From: Bacteroidia bacterium
GTDB taxonomy: Bacteria; Bacteroidota; Bacteroidia; Bacteroidales; Paludibacteraceae
NCBI GenBank assembly: GCA_021152555.1
Contig: JAGKVE010000069.1
Location: forward strand, 1 to 8,921
Direction: 5' to 3'
DNA length: 8,921 nt
Shown here: piece after piece, positions 1 to 5,095 of the stretch
Layout of the letters: every line of letters starts with the position of its first letter
Position numbering within the stretch: the first letter of the stretch is position 1
Position numbers and translations under genes: made by a program
Notes under the pieces: model-generated
Database searches by the model: none
What the model saw: only the letters and a program-made list of their open reading frames with translations
What the model was told of the DNA's origin: nothing

Positions 1-121
1 AACTCTTTTAGGAAAATGTAAACAGATTCTAGGAGAGTGACAATAATTTTAGGTAATTTAATAAATAAACTGTCAACACTATTTAGGAAAAGTCAGTGTG
101 TTAGATTATTTAATATGTATT

Positions 122-162
122 CCGCGTCCGCTGACACGGGGGCGTCTTTCGTTCAAAGACGC
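122..162 (-). other. Two adjacent hairpins in a leftward leader
   Basis: Two inverted repeats lie immediately downstream of the leftward promoter at 165-196. The first has perfect 8-bp arms, 142-149 and 155-162 (GCGTCTTT/AAAGACGC), with a 5-nt loop. The second has 7-bp arms, 122-128 and 133-139, with a 4-nt loop. On the leftward transcript the 125/136 position of the second stem is a U-G pair, whereas on the opposite strand it would be a C-A mismatch. This favours a leftward RNA. No T-tract follows, so these are not obvious terminators. They may structure the 5' leader of a gene outside the window. Confidence 0.4.
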
Positions 163-187
163 TGCAAAGATACAACAAAAGTTTGAA
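161..187. repeat. 27-bp direct repeat, copy 1
   Basis: Positions 161-187 and 1721-1747 are identical over 27 bases in the same orientation, 1,560 bp apart. Both copies include a minus-strand TATCTTTG -7 element. The identity stops at 188/1748, although the following bases remain loosely similar. The two copies bracket the structured segment and the ATPase gene. Confidence 0.85.
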
Positions 188-196
188 TTACGCAAA
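165..196 (-). promoter_or_regulatory. Bacteroidota promoter, leftward
   Basis: On the minus strand a TTTG box (193-196) is followed after exactly 20 nt by TATCTTTG (165-172), a full match to the Bacteroidota -33/-7 consensus. Transcription would begin near 161 and run out of the window to the left. Positions 161-187 are identical to 1721-1747, which carry the ATPase promoter. Confidence 0.65.
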
Positions 197-244
197 TAAT
201 TCTGCATTTTTTGTAAATTTGCAATATATCGCACGTTTGGTGTA

Positions 245-366
245 CCACTGCGTTAGCGACCAATGGGGTCCCCGACACAACTTGTTGTGGTGGGGAGAGC
301 GGAGACAGGAGTTGCTTTGTCGATTTAGCAGAGCGGTATCGACCGCCGCAATCTCCTTGTCGAACG
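245..366 (-). ncRNA. Possible structured RNA with three stem-loops
   Basis: This is a GC-rich island between AT-rich flanks and holds three consecutive inverted repeats. The largest (304-361) nests four short perfect stems: 304-307/358-361, 308-311/353-356, 312-315/348-351 and 319-324/338-343. They give about 18 bp with two single-base bulges and a small internal loop. The second (269-296) has 5-bp outer and 6-bp inner arms around a 2x2 internal loop. The third (245-250/261-266) is 6 bp and needs a G-U pair that forms only on the leftward strand. A promoter-like site at 373-404 would start a leftward RNA near 369-366. No T-tract ends it, so the 3' end is unknown. It matches no RNA family I recognise. 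It could instead be a DNA-level repeat or a decayed element. Confidence 0.35.
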
Positions 367-372
367 CGTGTG

Positions 373-404
373 CAAAAGTACTACAAAAAAAAGAAAGGCG
401 CAAA
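373..404 (-). promoter_or_regulatory. Promoter-like site, leftward
   Basis: On the minus strand TTTG (401-404) is followed after 20 nt by TACTTTTG (373-380), which fits the Bacteroidota consensus. It would drive the structured segment at 245-366. Caution is needed: the -33 box lies inside the terminator stem at 397-422, and the spacer is that terminator's T-tract, so part of the match may be coincidental. Confidence 0.4.
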
Positions 405-422
405 GGTTTGACCCTTTACGCC
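385..422 (-). terminator. Intrinsic terminator of the ATPase gene
   Basis: On the minus strand, 21 nt after the ATPase stop codon, arms 419-422/397-400 (GGCG/CGCC) and 413-417/402-406 (AAAGG/CCTTT) form a 10-bp stem with one T-G pair between them and a 6-nt loop. It is followed directly by TTTCTTTTTTTT (396-385). This is a classic rho-independent terminator for leftward transcription. There is no T-tract on the other side. Confidence 0.85.
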
Positions 423-443
423 CTAATAAGCCCTAATTTGACT

Positions 444-1658
444 TTAGTTAGACTTGCTACCCAGTAACCAATCTATCACATTGATTTTGCGGATACCGTC
501 AATGTTGACGCTGTCAAAGTCGGTAGTCAAAAGATATTTGGGGTAGGCGTCCTTAATTTTTCTTAATGACGAAATTTCACGATTTAGTGTATTTCCGTCA
601 TTAGCAGTATAGGCCACTTGGTAATACTCGCGTTCACCGTTATGTCTCATAACCACGAAATCCACTTCTCCTGCATCTGTTCTTCCCGCATAGACCTCGC
701 CGCCTCGTCGCAAGAGTTCAAAATACACCACATTCTCTAACTTGTGCCCTAAATCAATGGTCGGAGCATTTGTTTGCAGCAGATTGCGGAAACCGAGATC
801 GACTGCATAATATTTGTAGTTGCTTGCCAGCAAGCGTTTGCCCTTGATATTATACAAACGGACAGGATAAATCAGATACGATTCCGTGAAAAAACGAAGG
901 TATTTCAGTACGGTATTATGTGATAGTTGCTGCCCCGAATTGCGGTTCAGGGTATCTGCGATATTATTCGGAGAGACTACGCTGCCAATACTGTCGTACA
1001 GAAAATTGATTACACGCTGCAAGGTGTCAAACTTGCGCAACTTGTTCCGCTGCACAATATCTTTGACAACCACCGTATCATATATCGATTGCAGGTACGC
1101 ATTGACCATCTCCGGAGCCGTGCGGGATAGGTTGACCGCTTCCGGAAAACAAGACGTATTCATATATTGGCGGAACTGCCTGCCCGTATCATGCTCATCG
1201 GGGAAAGAGGCCACATATTCTGCAAAAGAGAATGGATGCAAATGAATGTTGATATAACGTCCGGATAGCAGAGTGCTCAAATCACTCGAGAGCATATAGG
1301 CATTGGAGCCGGTGATATATAAATCCACATCTTTTTTTACAAAAAGCGCATCCACCAGTTTCTCGAAATGCGGTAATATCTGCACCTCATCCAAGAACAC
1401 ATAACGTTTTGGGGTGTCCGGCAAGTGGGCAATGATGTAATCATATACTTCCTCCCATGTTGCAAAACGGGCATTTTCTCGCTCTTCAAAATTGAGCGAC
1501 AGCACTGCATCTTTCTGCACGCCATTTGCATACAAATACTGCCGGAATGCCATCAGCAACGTGGATTTGCCGCAACGGCGGATTCCTGTTACAACCTTTA
1601 TCAGATCTTGATCGCGCAATTTGATAAGTTGCGACAAATATGCTTCTCGATTTACCAT
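444..1658 (-). CDS. AAA ATPase with DUF4143 C-terminal domain
   Basis: This 404-aa protein belongs to the AAA_14/DUF4143 family of P-loop ATPases, which is abundant in Bacteroidota and has no settled biological role. Visible motifs are Walker A GIRRCGKST (residues 25-33), Walker B YVFLDE (86-91), a sensor-like ITGSNA (115-120) and an arginine-finger-like SGRY (132-135). The C-terminal part has LENVVYFEL, then EVDFVV, then YYQVAY, the usual DUF4143 layout resembling a PD-(D/E)XK fold in which the last acidic residue is replaced by Gln. I place the start at ATG 1658 (MVNREAYLSQL), where family members begin. The frame stays open to a TTG at 1727, but that TTG is part of the promoter -7 box. Length is normal for the family. 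The gene has its own promoter and a strong terminator, so it is probably monocistronic. It is not a restriction enzyme in any demonstrable sense. Confidence 0.9.
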   Translation of the reverse strand: MVNREAYLSQLIKLRDQDLIKVVTGIRRCGKSTLLMAFRQYLYANGVQKDAVLSLNFEERENARFATWEEVYDYIIAHLPDTPKRYVFLDEVQILPHFEKLVDALFVKKDVDLYITGSNAYMLSSDLSTLLSGRYINIHLHPFSFAEYVASFPDEHDTGRQFRQYMNTSCFPEAVNLSRTAPEMVNAYLQSIYDTVVVKDIVQRNKLRKFDTLQRVINFLYDSIGSVVSPNNIADTLNRNSGQQLSHNTVLKYLRFFTESYLIYPVRLYNIKGKRLLASNYKYYAVDLGFRNLLQTNAPTIDLGHKLENVVYFELLRRGGEVYAGRTDAGEVDFVVMRHNGEREYYQVAYTANDGNTLNREISSLRKIKDAYPKYLLTTDFDSVNIDGIRKINVIDWLLGSKSN

Positions 1659-1680
1659 AGTACTATCTTTGTTTTCTACT

Positions 1681-1712
1681 GACGAAAATTGCACATTTCT
1701 ACAAATTTCGTC
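1681..1712 (-). promoter_or_regulatory. Dyad in the ATPase 5' leader
   Basis: An inverted repeat with 7-bp perfect arms (GACGAAA at 1681-1687 and TTTCGTC at 1706-1712) lies between the predicted transcription start and the ATPase ATG. Extending each arm inward by 3 bases adds two more matches. It could be an operator or an mRNA hairpin. No T-tract follows. Confidence 0.35.
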
Positions 1713-1720
1713 ACTATTCG

Positions 1721-1747
1721 GCTGCAAAGATACAACAAAAGTTTGAA
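1721..1747. repeat. 27-bp direct repeat, copy 2
   Basis: Identical to 161-187 in the same orientation. This copy contains the -7 element and spacer of the ATPase promoter. Confidence 0.85.
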
Positions 1748-1755
1748 CTACACAA
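1725..1755 (-). promoter_or_regulatory. Promoter of the ATPase gene
   Basis: On the minus strand TTG (1753-1755) is followed after 20 nt by TATCTTTG (1725-1732). The predicted start near 1721 gives a leader of roughly 60 nt before ATG 1658. A small dyad, CACAA-GAAT-TTGTG (1751-1764), overlies the -33 box and could be a regulator site. Confidence 0.7.
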
Positions 1756-1790
1756 GAATTTGTGCAAGAAAAATCGAATTTATTTGCTTT

Positions 1791-2996
1791 TTATTCGGAA
1801 AGCGGCTTCACTGGAATAAAAGTTGTGTCACCGTTGAGGTTGACAGTCACATACGGGTAATCTTTATGGATGCTATGCAAAGCATTGATGTCCCGGCTAT
1901 AGGTAGCAAGGTATTGCTCTTGCAATTGTTCCTCATATTGAGGATAGGACTTCATTAATTTGTCTCGCGTTTGTAGCATCCGCCTTGCATAGCGATTTGT
2001 CATAGCTAAGGCATCATTGTGAATCTTTTTCGGCATGTTCTTAAGGGAATCGGCATAGGAGCGATACAGTGCCTTATATCGTCCGGCTGCCTTACTCTTT
2101 ACATTCAACCATACGGAATCCACCGCCGGCGGCGCAGGCTGCATAACAACGACCGTATCCGTATGGTACTCAACGACAGGGGAAACCTCTTGTTTCTGCG
2201 GCCGGAAGCAAACCAAACAAGCTGCCGCAATAGCCAAAAAAGCGAGCATCGGCAGCAACCACCTCATTCGCCAATAACGATGGAGCGCAGAGCGGACCTG
2301 ACGGACGGAGGTGTACCGGCGAACAATTGATGAAATGATGGATTGATGGATTGATGAATGCGGGAAAAGGAGCACGAGCATCTTACCCAACGCATAGATG
2401 TCCCGTTCGGGTTTTAAAACATCAGTAGGCAGTTGTTCCGGCGAACTGATAGAAGGCGAGGTTCCGATATTCTTAGCGATGAATACTTCATTATCCGAGA
2501 AACCGAAATCAATCAGCCGGACATGATTGCCGGAGTCGGTAATGAGTATGTTACTCGGCTTCAAATCGCCATGGACGATTTGGCGTTCATGCAGGAAAAT
2601 CAAAGCTTCCATCAGTTCGTCCGCCACACGGCGGCGCTCCGCAGAAGAAGGATTCTCCGCTATAAACCTGTCTAACGGACGCCCATGGACATATTCCATC
2701 AGAATGGAGCGGCCTAACTGCGGGTCGTCCACCATGGCAATCGTTTGGACCACATAGATAGAATCCAGACGGTGCATGATTTCAAACTCGCGCTCTAAAA
2801 GGAGTTGATTGCGTGTCTGCTCTCCTTCATTGGGTTTGGCAGCCTTCAGTACCACCCATTTACCGCCCATCTGCGCACGGTAAACCAGGTTGTGTCCGCT
2901 GTCGGACAACAACTCATAATCCGTAAAACGCTCTGCACCTAATTCTTGTGAACTGAGCGGACGAACGGGACCCGATGTAAGCGAATTTGTATCCAT
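1791..2996 (-). CDS. Membrane-anchored Hanks-type Ser/Thr protein kinase
   Basis: This 401-aa protein has a cytoplasmic kinase domain and one membrane span. Kinase landmarks are the beta-3 lysine in WVVLK (K51), a helix-C glutamate (E69 or E71), the catalytic loop HGDLKPSN (142-149; D144, K146, N149), DFG (163-165), an SPE in place of APE (185-187) and the F-helix aspartate in RDIYALG (D199). The glycine-rich loop is degenerate (SDSGHNLVY), and HGD replaces HRD, as in RD-minus kinases. A hydrophobic segment at about 247-263 follows basic RYWRMRW, which predicts the kinase inside and residues 265-401 outside. That outer part has no domain I recognise. ATG 2996 is chosen because the in-frame upstream codons (to 3035) overlap the promoter. 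The kinase-proximal linker, residues 213-224, is encoded by an octamer repeat. Substrates are unknown. Confidence 0.88.
   Translation of the reverse strand: MDTNSLTSGPVRPLSSQELGAERFTDYELLSDSGHNLVYRAQMGGKWVVLKAAKPNEGEQTRNQLLLEREFEIMHRLDSIYVVQTIAMVDDPQLGRSILMEYVHGRPLDRFIAENPSSAERRRVADELMEALIFLHERQIVHGDLKPSNILITDSGNHVRLIDFGFSDNEVFIAKNIGTSPSISSPEQLPTDVLKPERDIYALGKMLVLLFPHSSIHQSIISSIVRRYTSVRQVRSALHRYWRMRWLLPMLAFLAIAAACLVCFRPQKQEVSPVVEYHTDTVVVMQPAPPAVDSVWLNVKSKAAGRYKALYRSYADSLKNMPKKIHNDALAMTNRYARRMLQTRDKLMKSYPQYEEQLQEQYLATYSRDINALHSIHKDYPYVTVNLNGDTTFIPVKPLSE
2327..2360. repeat. Octamer repeat inside the kinase gene (4 units)
   Basis: Four near-identical 8-bp units (TTGATGAA, ATGATGGA, TTGATGGA, TTGATGAA) plus two bases. 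They encode kinase residues about 213-224 (HSSIHQSIISSI) on the minus strand, between the kinase domain and the membrane span. Positions 2334-2356 are identical to 3678-3700 in the longer array. Because 8 is not a multiple of 3, a change of one unit would shift the reading frame. Confidence 0.85.
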
Positions 2997-3004
2997 TGGC
3001 GGTG

Positions 3005-3036
3005 CAAAAATACAAAAAGATTTGGACATATGCAAA
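3005..3036 (-). promoter_or_regulatory. Promoter of the kinase gene
   Basis: On the minus strand TTTG (3033-3036) is followed after 20 nt by TATTTTTG (3005-3012). Only 8 nt separate the -7 box from ATG 2996, so the mRNA should have almost no leader. Its -33 box sits in the spacer of the opposing promoter. Confidence 0.75.
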
Positions 3037-3052
3037 TAATTTCATATCTTTG
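3021..3052 (+). promoter_or_regulatory. Promoter of the putative DNA-binding protein gene
   Basis: TTTG (3021-3024) is followed after 20 nt by TATCTTTG (3045-3052), a full consensus match. Sixteen nt separate the -7 box from ATG 3069. The -33 box lies within the spacer of the kinase promoter, so the two sites share 3021-3036. Confidence 0.78.
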
Positions 3053-3068
3053 CACAAATTTTCAAGAA

Positions 3069-3626
3069 ATGGAGACTTCATATCAAACAAACAGCATTGC
3101 AATTACCCAACTGAAAAAGGCAGTGGAAGTACGATTCGGGCATATTCCGGCTACGCCTGCCGATTTCGGAGAACTGAGTATTGCTGTTCTGCGCGTTACA
3201 GGTGAACGTGTCAGTCCGGATACCCTGAGCCGTATCTGGGGCTATAAAAAAGGCTATTCATCCGTTCGGCAAAGCACCGTTCGTATATTAGAAAACTATG
3301 CGAAAGCGAAGGAGGAATCGGACTTCATCCATACGACCGCTATTCATGCAGACGCATGCCGGAAAGGCGAACAAGTGCGCATAGCCTGGCTTCCCAACCG
3401 CGTCTGTATTCTCTCTTATCTGGGCGATTACCGATGGCGCATTGAAGAAGCCATCAACAGCAAACTGCAAGCCGGCGACACATTCTCTTGCCGCACGATA
3501 GCGCAAGGAGAAGAGTTGATTGTGGATCACGTAGAGACCGCTAACGGCTCATATGACGGCTACCGGATGGGCAACAAAAACGGCCTGACGCTGGTAGAGA
3601 GATTAAATGATGGATTGATGGAATGA
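3069..3626 (+). CDS. Putative DNA-binding protein, Bacteroidales WGY family
   Basis: This 185-aa protein resembles an unnamed Bacteroidales family. The N-terminal half has the pattern FGELS..V...TGERVSPDTLSRIWGY (residues about 33-58) followed by RQSTVRILENYA, which looks like a helix-turn-helix region. The C-terminal half (about 95-180), with WLPNRVCILSYLGDYRWRIEE, SKLQAGDTF and YRMGNKNGLTLVE, looks like a small beta-rich domain. No catalytic motif is apparent. ATG 3069 is chosen because it follows the promoter by 16 nt; upstream in-frame codons fall inside the promoter. The last six residues (NDGLME) and the stop are encoded by the octamer array, so the C-terminus was probably overwritten by repeat expansion. 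It is divergent from the kinase gene with interlocked promoters, so it may regulate or be co-regulated with it (inference). DNA binding is not proven. Confidence 0.75.
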   Translation: METSYQTNSIAITQLKKAVEVRFGHIPATPADFGELSIAVLRVTGERVSPDTLSRIWGYKKGYSSVRQSTVRILENYAKAKEESDFIHTTAIHADACRKGEQVRIAWLPNRVCILSYLGDYRWRIEEAINSKLQAGDTFSCRTIAQGEELIVDHVETANGSYDGYRMGNKNGLTLVERLNDGLME

Positions 3627-3700
3627 TGGATTGATGGAATGATGGATTGACGGAATGATGGATTGATGGATTGATGGAATGATGGATTGATGGATTGATG
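3607..3700. repeat. Octamer tandem array, about 11.75 units
   Basis: The array consists of eleven full 8-bp units and one partial unit of consensus WTGATGGA (ATGATGGA alternating with TTGATGGA, one TTGACGGA). It begins in the last codons of the upstream gene, contains that gene's stop (TGA 3624-3626), and fills most of the convergent intergenic gap. Every unit carries TGA, so changes in unit number would always leave a nearby stop. There are no unique spacers, so this is a microsatellite-like array rather than CRISPR. Confidence 0.93.
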
Positions 3701-3714
3701 TCAGTATAAAAAAA

Positions 3715-3825
3715 TCACACCTCAAAAAAGCCGAGTTGGCTGATAGCCGTCAACATCTTGCCGACATAATTTGTATGATACGCGGAGTGCAGGAAGGTTA
3801 CACCTCCAAAAGCATTCCGAATCAT
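3715..3825 (-). CDS. Possible 36-aa ORF overlapping the AlkD stop
   Basis: ATG 3825 overlaps the stop of the AlkD-like gene in the ATGA arrangement (stop 3822-3824), which would allow coupled translation. The frame gives 36 residues beginning MIRNAFGGVTFLHS and ending SQLGFFEV. I recognise no family. The short size and a terminator-like hairpin inside its 3' end (3724-3741) argue for caution. The ORF could be chance sequence between the last real gene and its terminator. Confidence 0.3.
   Translation of the reverse strand: MIRNAFGGVTFLHSAYHTNYVGKMLTAISQLGFFEV
3724..3741 (-). terminator. Weak intrinsic terminator of the leftward operon
   Basis: On the minus strand a 4-bp stem (AGCC at 3741-3738, GGCT at 3732-3729) with a 5-nt loop is followed by a T run (3729-3724). 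A second T run lies at 3713-3707. The stem is short, and a competing GGCT-ATC-AGCC pairing lies just upstream. It is in the right place to end the operon before the convergent gene. Confidence 0.4.
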
Positions 3826-4511
3826 CTGCACAAGGCTCGCAAAATACGTTTCTGTTCGTCCGTAATACGATAACTCTCTATCGCCTTTTGGATTGCTTTG
3901 TTGCGCGTCCAAGGATGTAAGCGATGTTGCCCGATATAAGGGAATGCGGCATCCCATTGTTTGGCGAGGGCGGTGGCGAAGACCCAAGCCTGCATCATAC
4001 GGATGTAATACTCCTCGCTTTGGACAACAGCCACCCATTCCAAGTATTCCGGTTTGAACGCCTCATCCAAGTAGTACCGCATTAACATGCCCATGCCGAA
4101 ACGGATGGTATAGGTGTGCCGGGATGCCATCCAACGACGGATGTACGGTATTAGTTCCTGCGTGTGTTTCTTAAAACATTTAGGTGACAACTGGTCGCAC
4201 GTTGCCCAATTATCCACATACGGCAGGAAACGCTCCAGTTCCGCGATACAGGCATCAAAATCTTTCTCCTCCGAGAGGATAAACGCGTGCAGTTGATTCT
4301 CGTCAAAATAGCGATGCGGCAAAGTCTGCATGAATTCTTGCGCAGCAGGAGTCTTGCTGACTTGCTTCGCCATTTTGCGCAATTCAGGTGTCCGCACTCC
4401 GATAATCGTCTCACGCGGAATAGTCGGTATCTGCTTACTCTGAAAACCGGCATATGTTTTGTCCTGCAAGGCGAAAAGTTGAGTTGCGATATCTATTCTA
4501 TGGGGTCCCAT
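3822..4511 (-). CDS. AlkD-like DNA alkylation repair protein
   Basis: This 229-aa protein belongs to the DNA alkylation repair family (AlkD-like HEAT-repeat proteins, PF08713-type), whose characterised members excise bulky or cationic alkylated bases without base flipping. Family-like segments are TIIGVRTPELRKMAK (residues about 35-49), HAFILSEEKDFDACI, RFLPYVDNWATCDQLSPK (about 94-111), HTYTIRFGMGMLMRYYLDE and HPWTRNKAIQKAIESYRIT near the C-terminus. W102 and D106 are candidates for the Trp and Asp that contact DNA in Bacillus AlkD. The third Trp of that enzyme appears not to be conserved, since the KAI segment continues QKAIES; this looks typical of this subfamily. ATG 4511 is preferred, as the longer frame starts only with TTG at 4520. 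It is probably the last solid gene of the leftward operon, 28 nt after its neighbour. An ogt gene lies in the divergent unit. Confidence 0.88.
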   Translation of the reverse strand: MGPHRIDIATQLFALQDKTYAGFQSKQIPTIPRETIIGVRTPELRKMAKQVSKTPAAQEFMQTLPHRYFDENQLHAFILSEEKDFDACIAELERFLPYVDNWATCDQLSPKCFKKHTQELIPYIRRWMASRHTYTIRFGMGMLMRYYLDEAFKPEYLEWVAVVQSEEYYIRMMQAWVFATALAKQWDAAFPYIGQHRLHPWTRNKAIQKAIESYRITDEQKRILRALCR

Positions 4512-4539
4512 GTAAGTCAATCTGCGGGATGGTTCATGG

Positions 4540-5082
4540 TTATATCTTCGTCATATGATAGCCCATGCGTTTGAGTTGCACAGCGATGCCAAAGAGATAT
4601 AACTGATGCAAACAAGCGACGTAGCCAAGAAACGCCTCTTTGGTTCCCGGTTCGATTTCCTGATGCATCAAAGCATTATGCACACGCGATGCACACTCGC
4701 TGACGAGTTCTTCCGTCGCAGCAAAGTTCTTGCCTTGGAGTTTGAGCATATCCCTGCGGACATACTCGTCCATTGCGTCATAACCCCGTTTGTTACGCAG
4801 ATATACATACAAGTCTTCTTTGGCTGAGTAATACTGCCAATCGTCATCCCACATCTTCGCCAACGCCATACCAATATACATCATCCACCCGAGTGAGGCA
4901 AGAGGATAGTTCTGAAACTCACGCACTCCGTCAGGGATATACGCATTAGCGATAGCCTCCCATCTGTCCTCTACATCCGGACATTCCGGCAGCCGCTCGT
5001 CAATCTCGTCCACGCTCAGCAAATACTGCTGCAAGTCACTATATATCTGTTCTTCTAACTTATCCATTCTAATAGTTATCAT
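4540..5082 (-). CDS. Conserved hypothetical protein, Bacteroidales type
   Basis: This 180-aa acidic, mostly helical protein begins MITIRMDKLEEQIYSDL and ends LKRMGYHMTKI. It resembles hypothetical proteins that recur in Bacteroides-like genomes; I know no assigned function. Recognisable segments are YIPDGVREFQNYPLASLGWM, AKMWDDDW, LRNKRGYDAMDEYV and CASRVHNALMHQE. The GWMMYIGMALAKMW stretch is hydrophobic but sits between charged helices, so a soluble helical bundle seems more likely than a membrane protein. ATG 5082 is preferred: AAAAGGAATGAA precedes it, and it begins 13 nt after the acetyltransferase stop. The in-frame extension to 5205 would overlap the upstream gene extensively. ATG 5067 is an alternative start. 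It is co-transcribed with the flanking repair and acetyltransferase genes. Confidence 0.8.
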   Translation of the reverse strand: MITIRMDKLEEQIYSDLQQYLLSVDEIDERLPECPDVEDRWEAIANAYIPDGVREFQNYPLASLGWMMYIGMALAKMWDDDWQYYSAKEDLYVYLRNKRGYDAMDEYVRRDMLKLQGKNFAATEELVSECASRVHNALMHQEIEPGTKEAFLGYVACLHQLYLFGIAVQLKRMGYHMTKI

Positions 5083-5095
5083 TTCATTCCTTTTC

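Larger units (their letters stand above)
1..443. other. Gene-free left flank
   Basis: No convincing protein gene is seen here. The stretch has an AT-rich left part (1-120), then two hairpin-forming segments (122-162), a leftward promoter (165-196), an AT-rich spacer, a GC-rich segment with three stacked inverted repeats (245-361), a second leftward promoter-like site (373-404), and the terminator of the ATPase gene (385-422). The short open frames crossing it have no family-like sequence and conflict with the promoter positions. Any gene driven by the leftmost promoter must lie beyond the window edge, because the leftward strand of 1-160 has many stops. Confidence 0.6.

Noticed and set aside
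9..87. Four TAGG-containing motifs in the AT-rich edge, the first three about 20 nt apart
   Set aside because: The motifs are short, the fourth breaks the spacing, and AT-rich sequence gives such matches easily; too weak to call a binding-site array.
214..221. Rightward TAAATTTG -7-like box
   Set aside because: No TTTG-like box lies 19-21 nt upstream, unlike the other seven sites in the window; probably chance in AT-rich DNA.
245..266. Integron attC-like site
   Set aside because: GTTAGCG and CGCTAAC do not fit the GTTRRRY/RYYYAAC core sites, and no integrase or cassette structure is present.
188..403. 71-codon leftward frame in the left flank
   Set aside because: It begins inside the ATPase terminator, upstream of the only candidate start of transcription, and the peptide looks like read-through of structured non-coding sequence.
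183..467. 94-codon rightward frame in the left flank
   Set aside because: It crosses the hairpin island, the terminator and the 3' end of the ATPase gene on the other strand, has no family-like sequence, and no good promoter precedes it.
1659..1727. Extended ATPase start at TTG 1727
   Set aside because: The TTG is part of the promoter -7 box, so it would not be in the mRNA, and family proteins start at the ATG 1658 position.
3607..3700. CRISPR array
   Set aside because: Units are 8 bp with no spacers and no cas genes are present; it is a simple tandem array.
4512..4520. AlkD-like start at TTG 4520
   Set aside because: An ATG lies three codons downstream and suits the family N-terminus as well.
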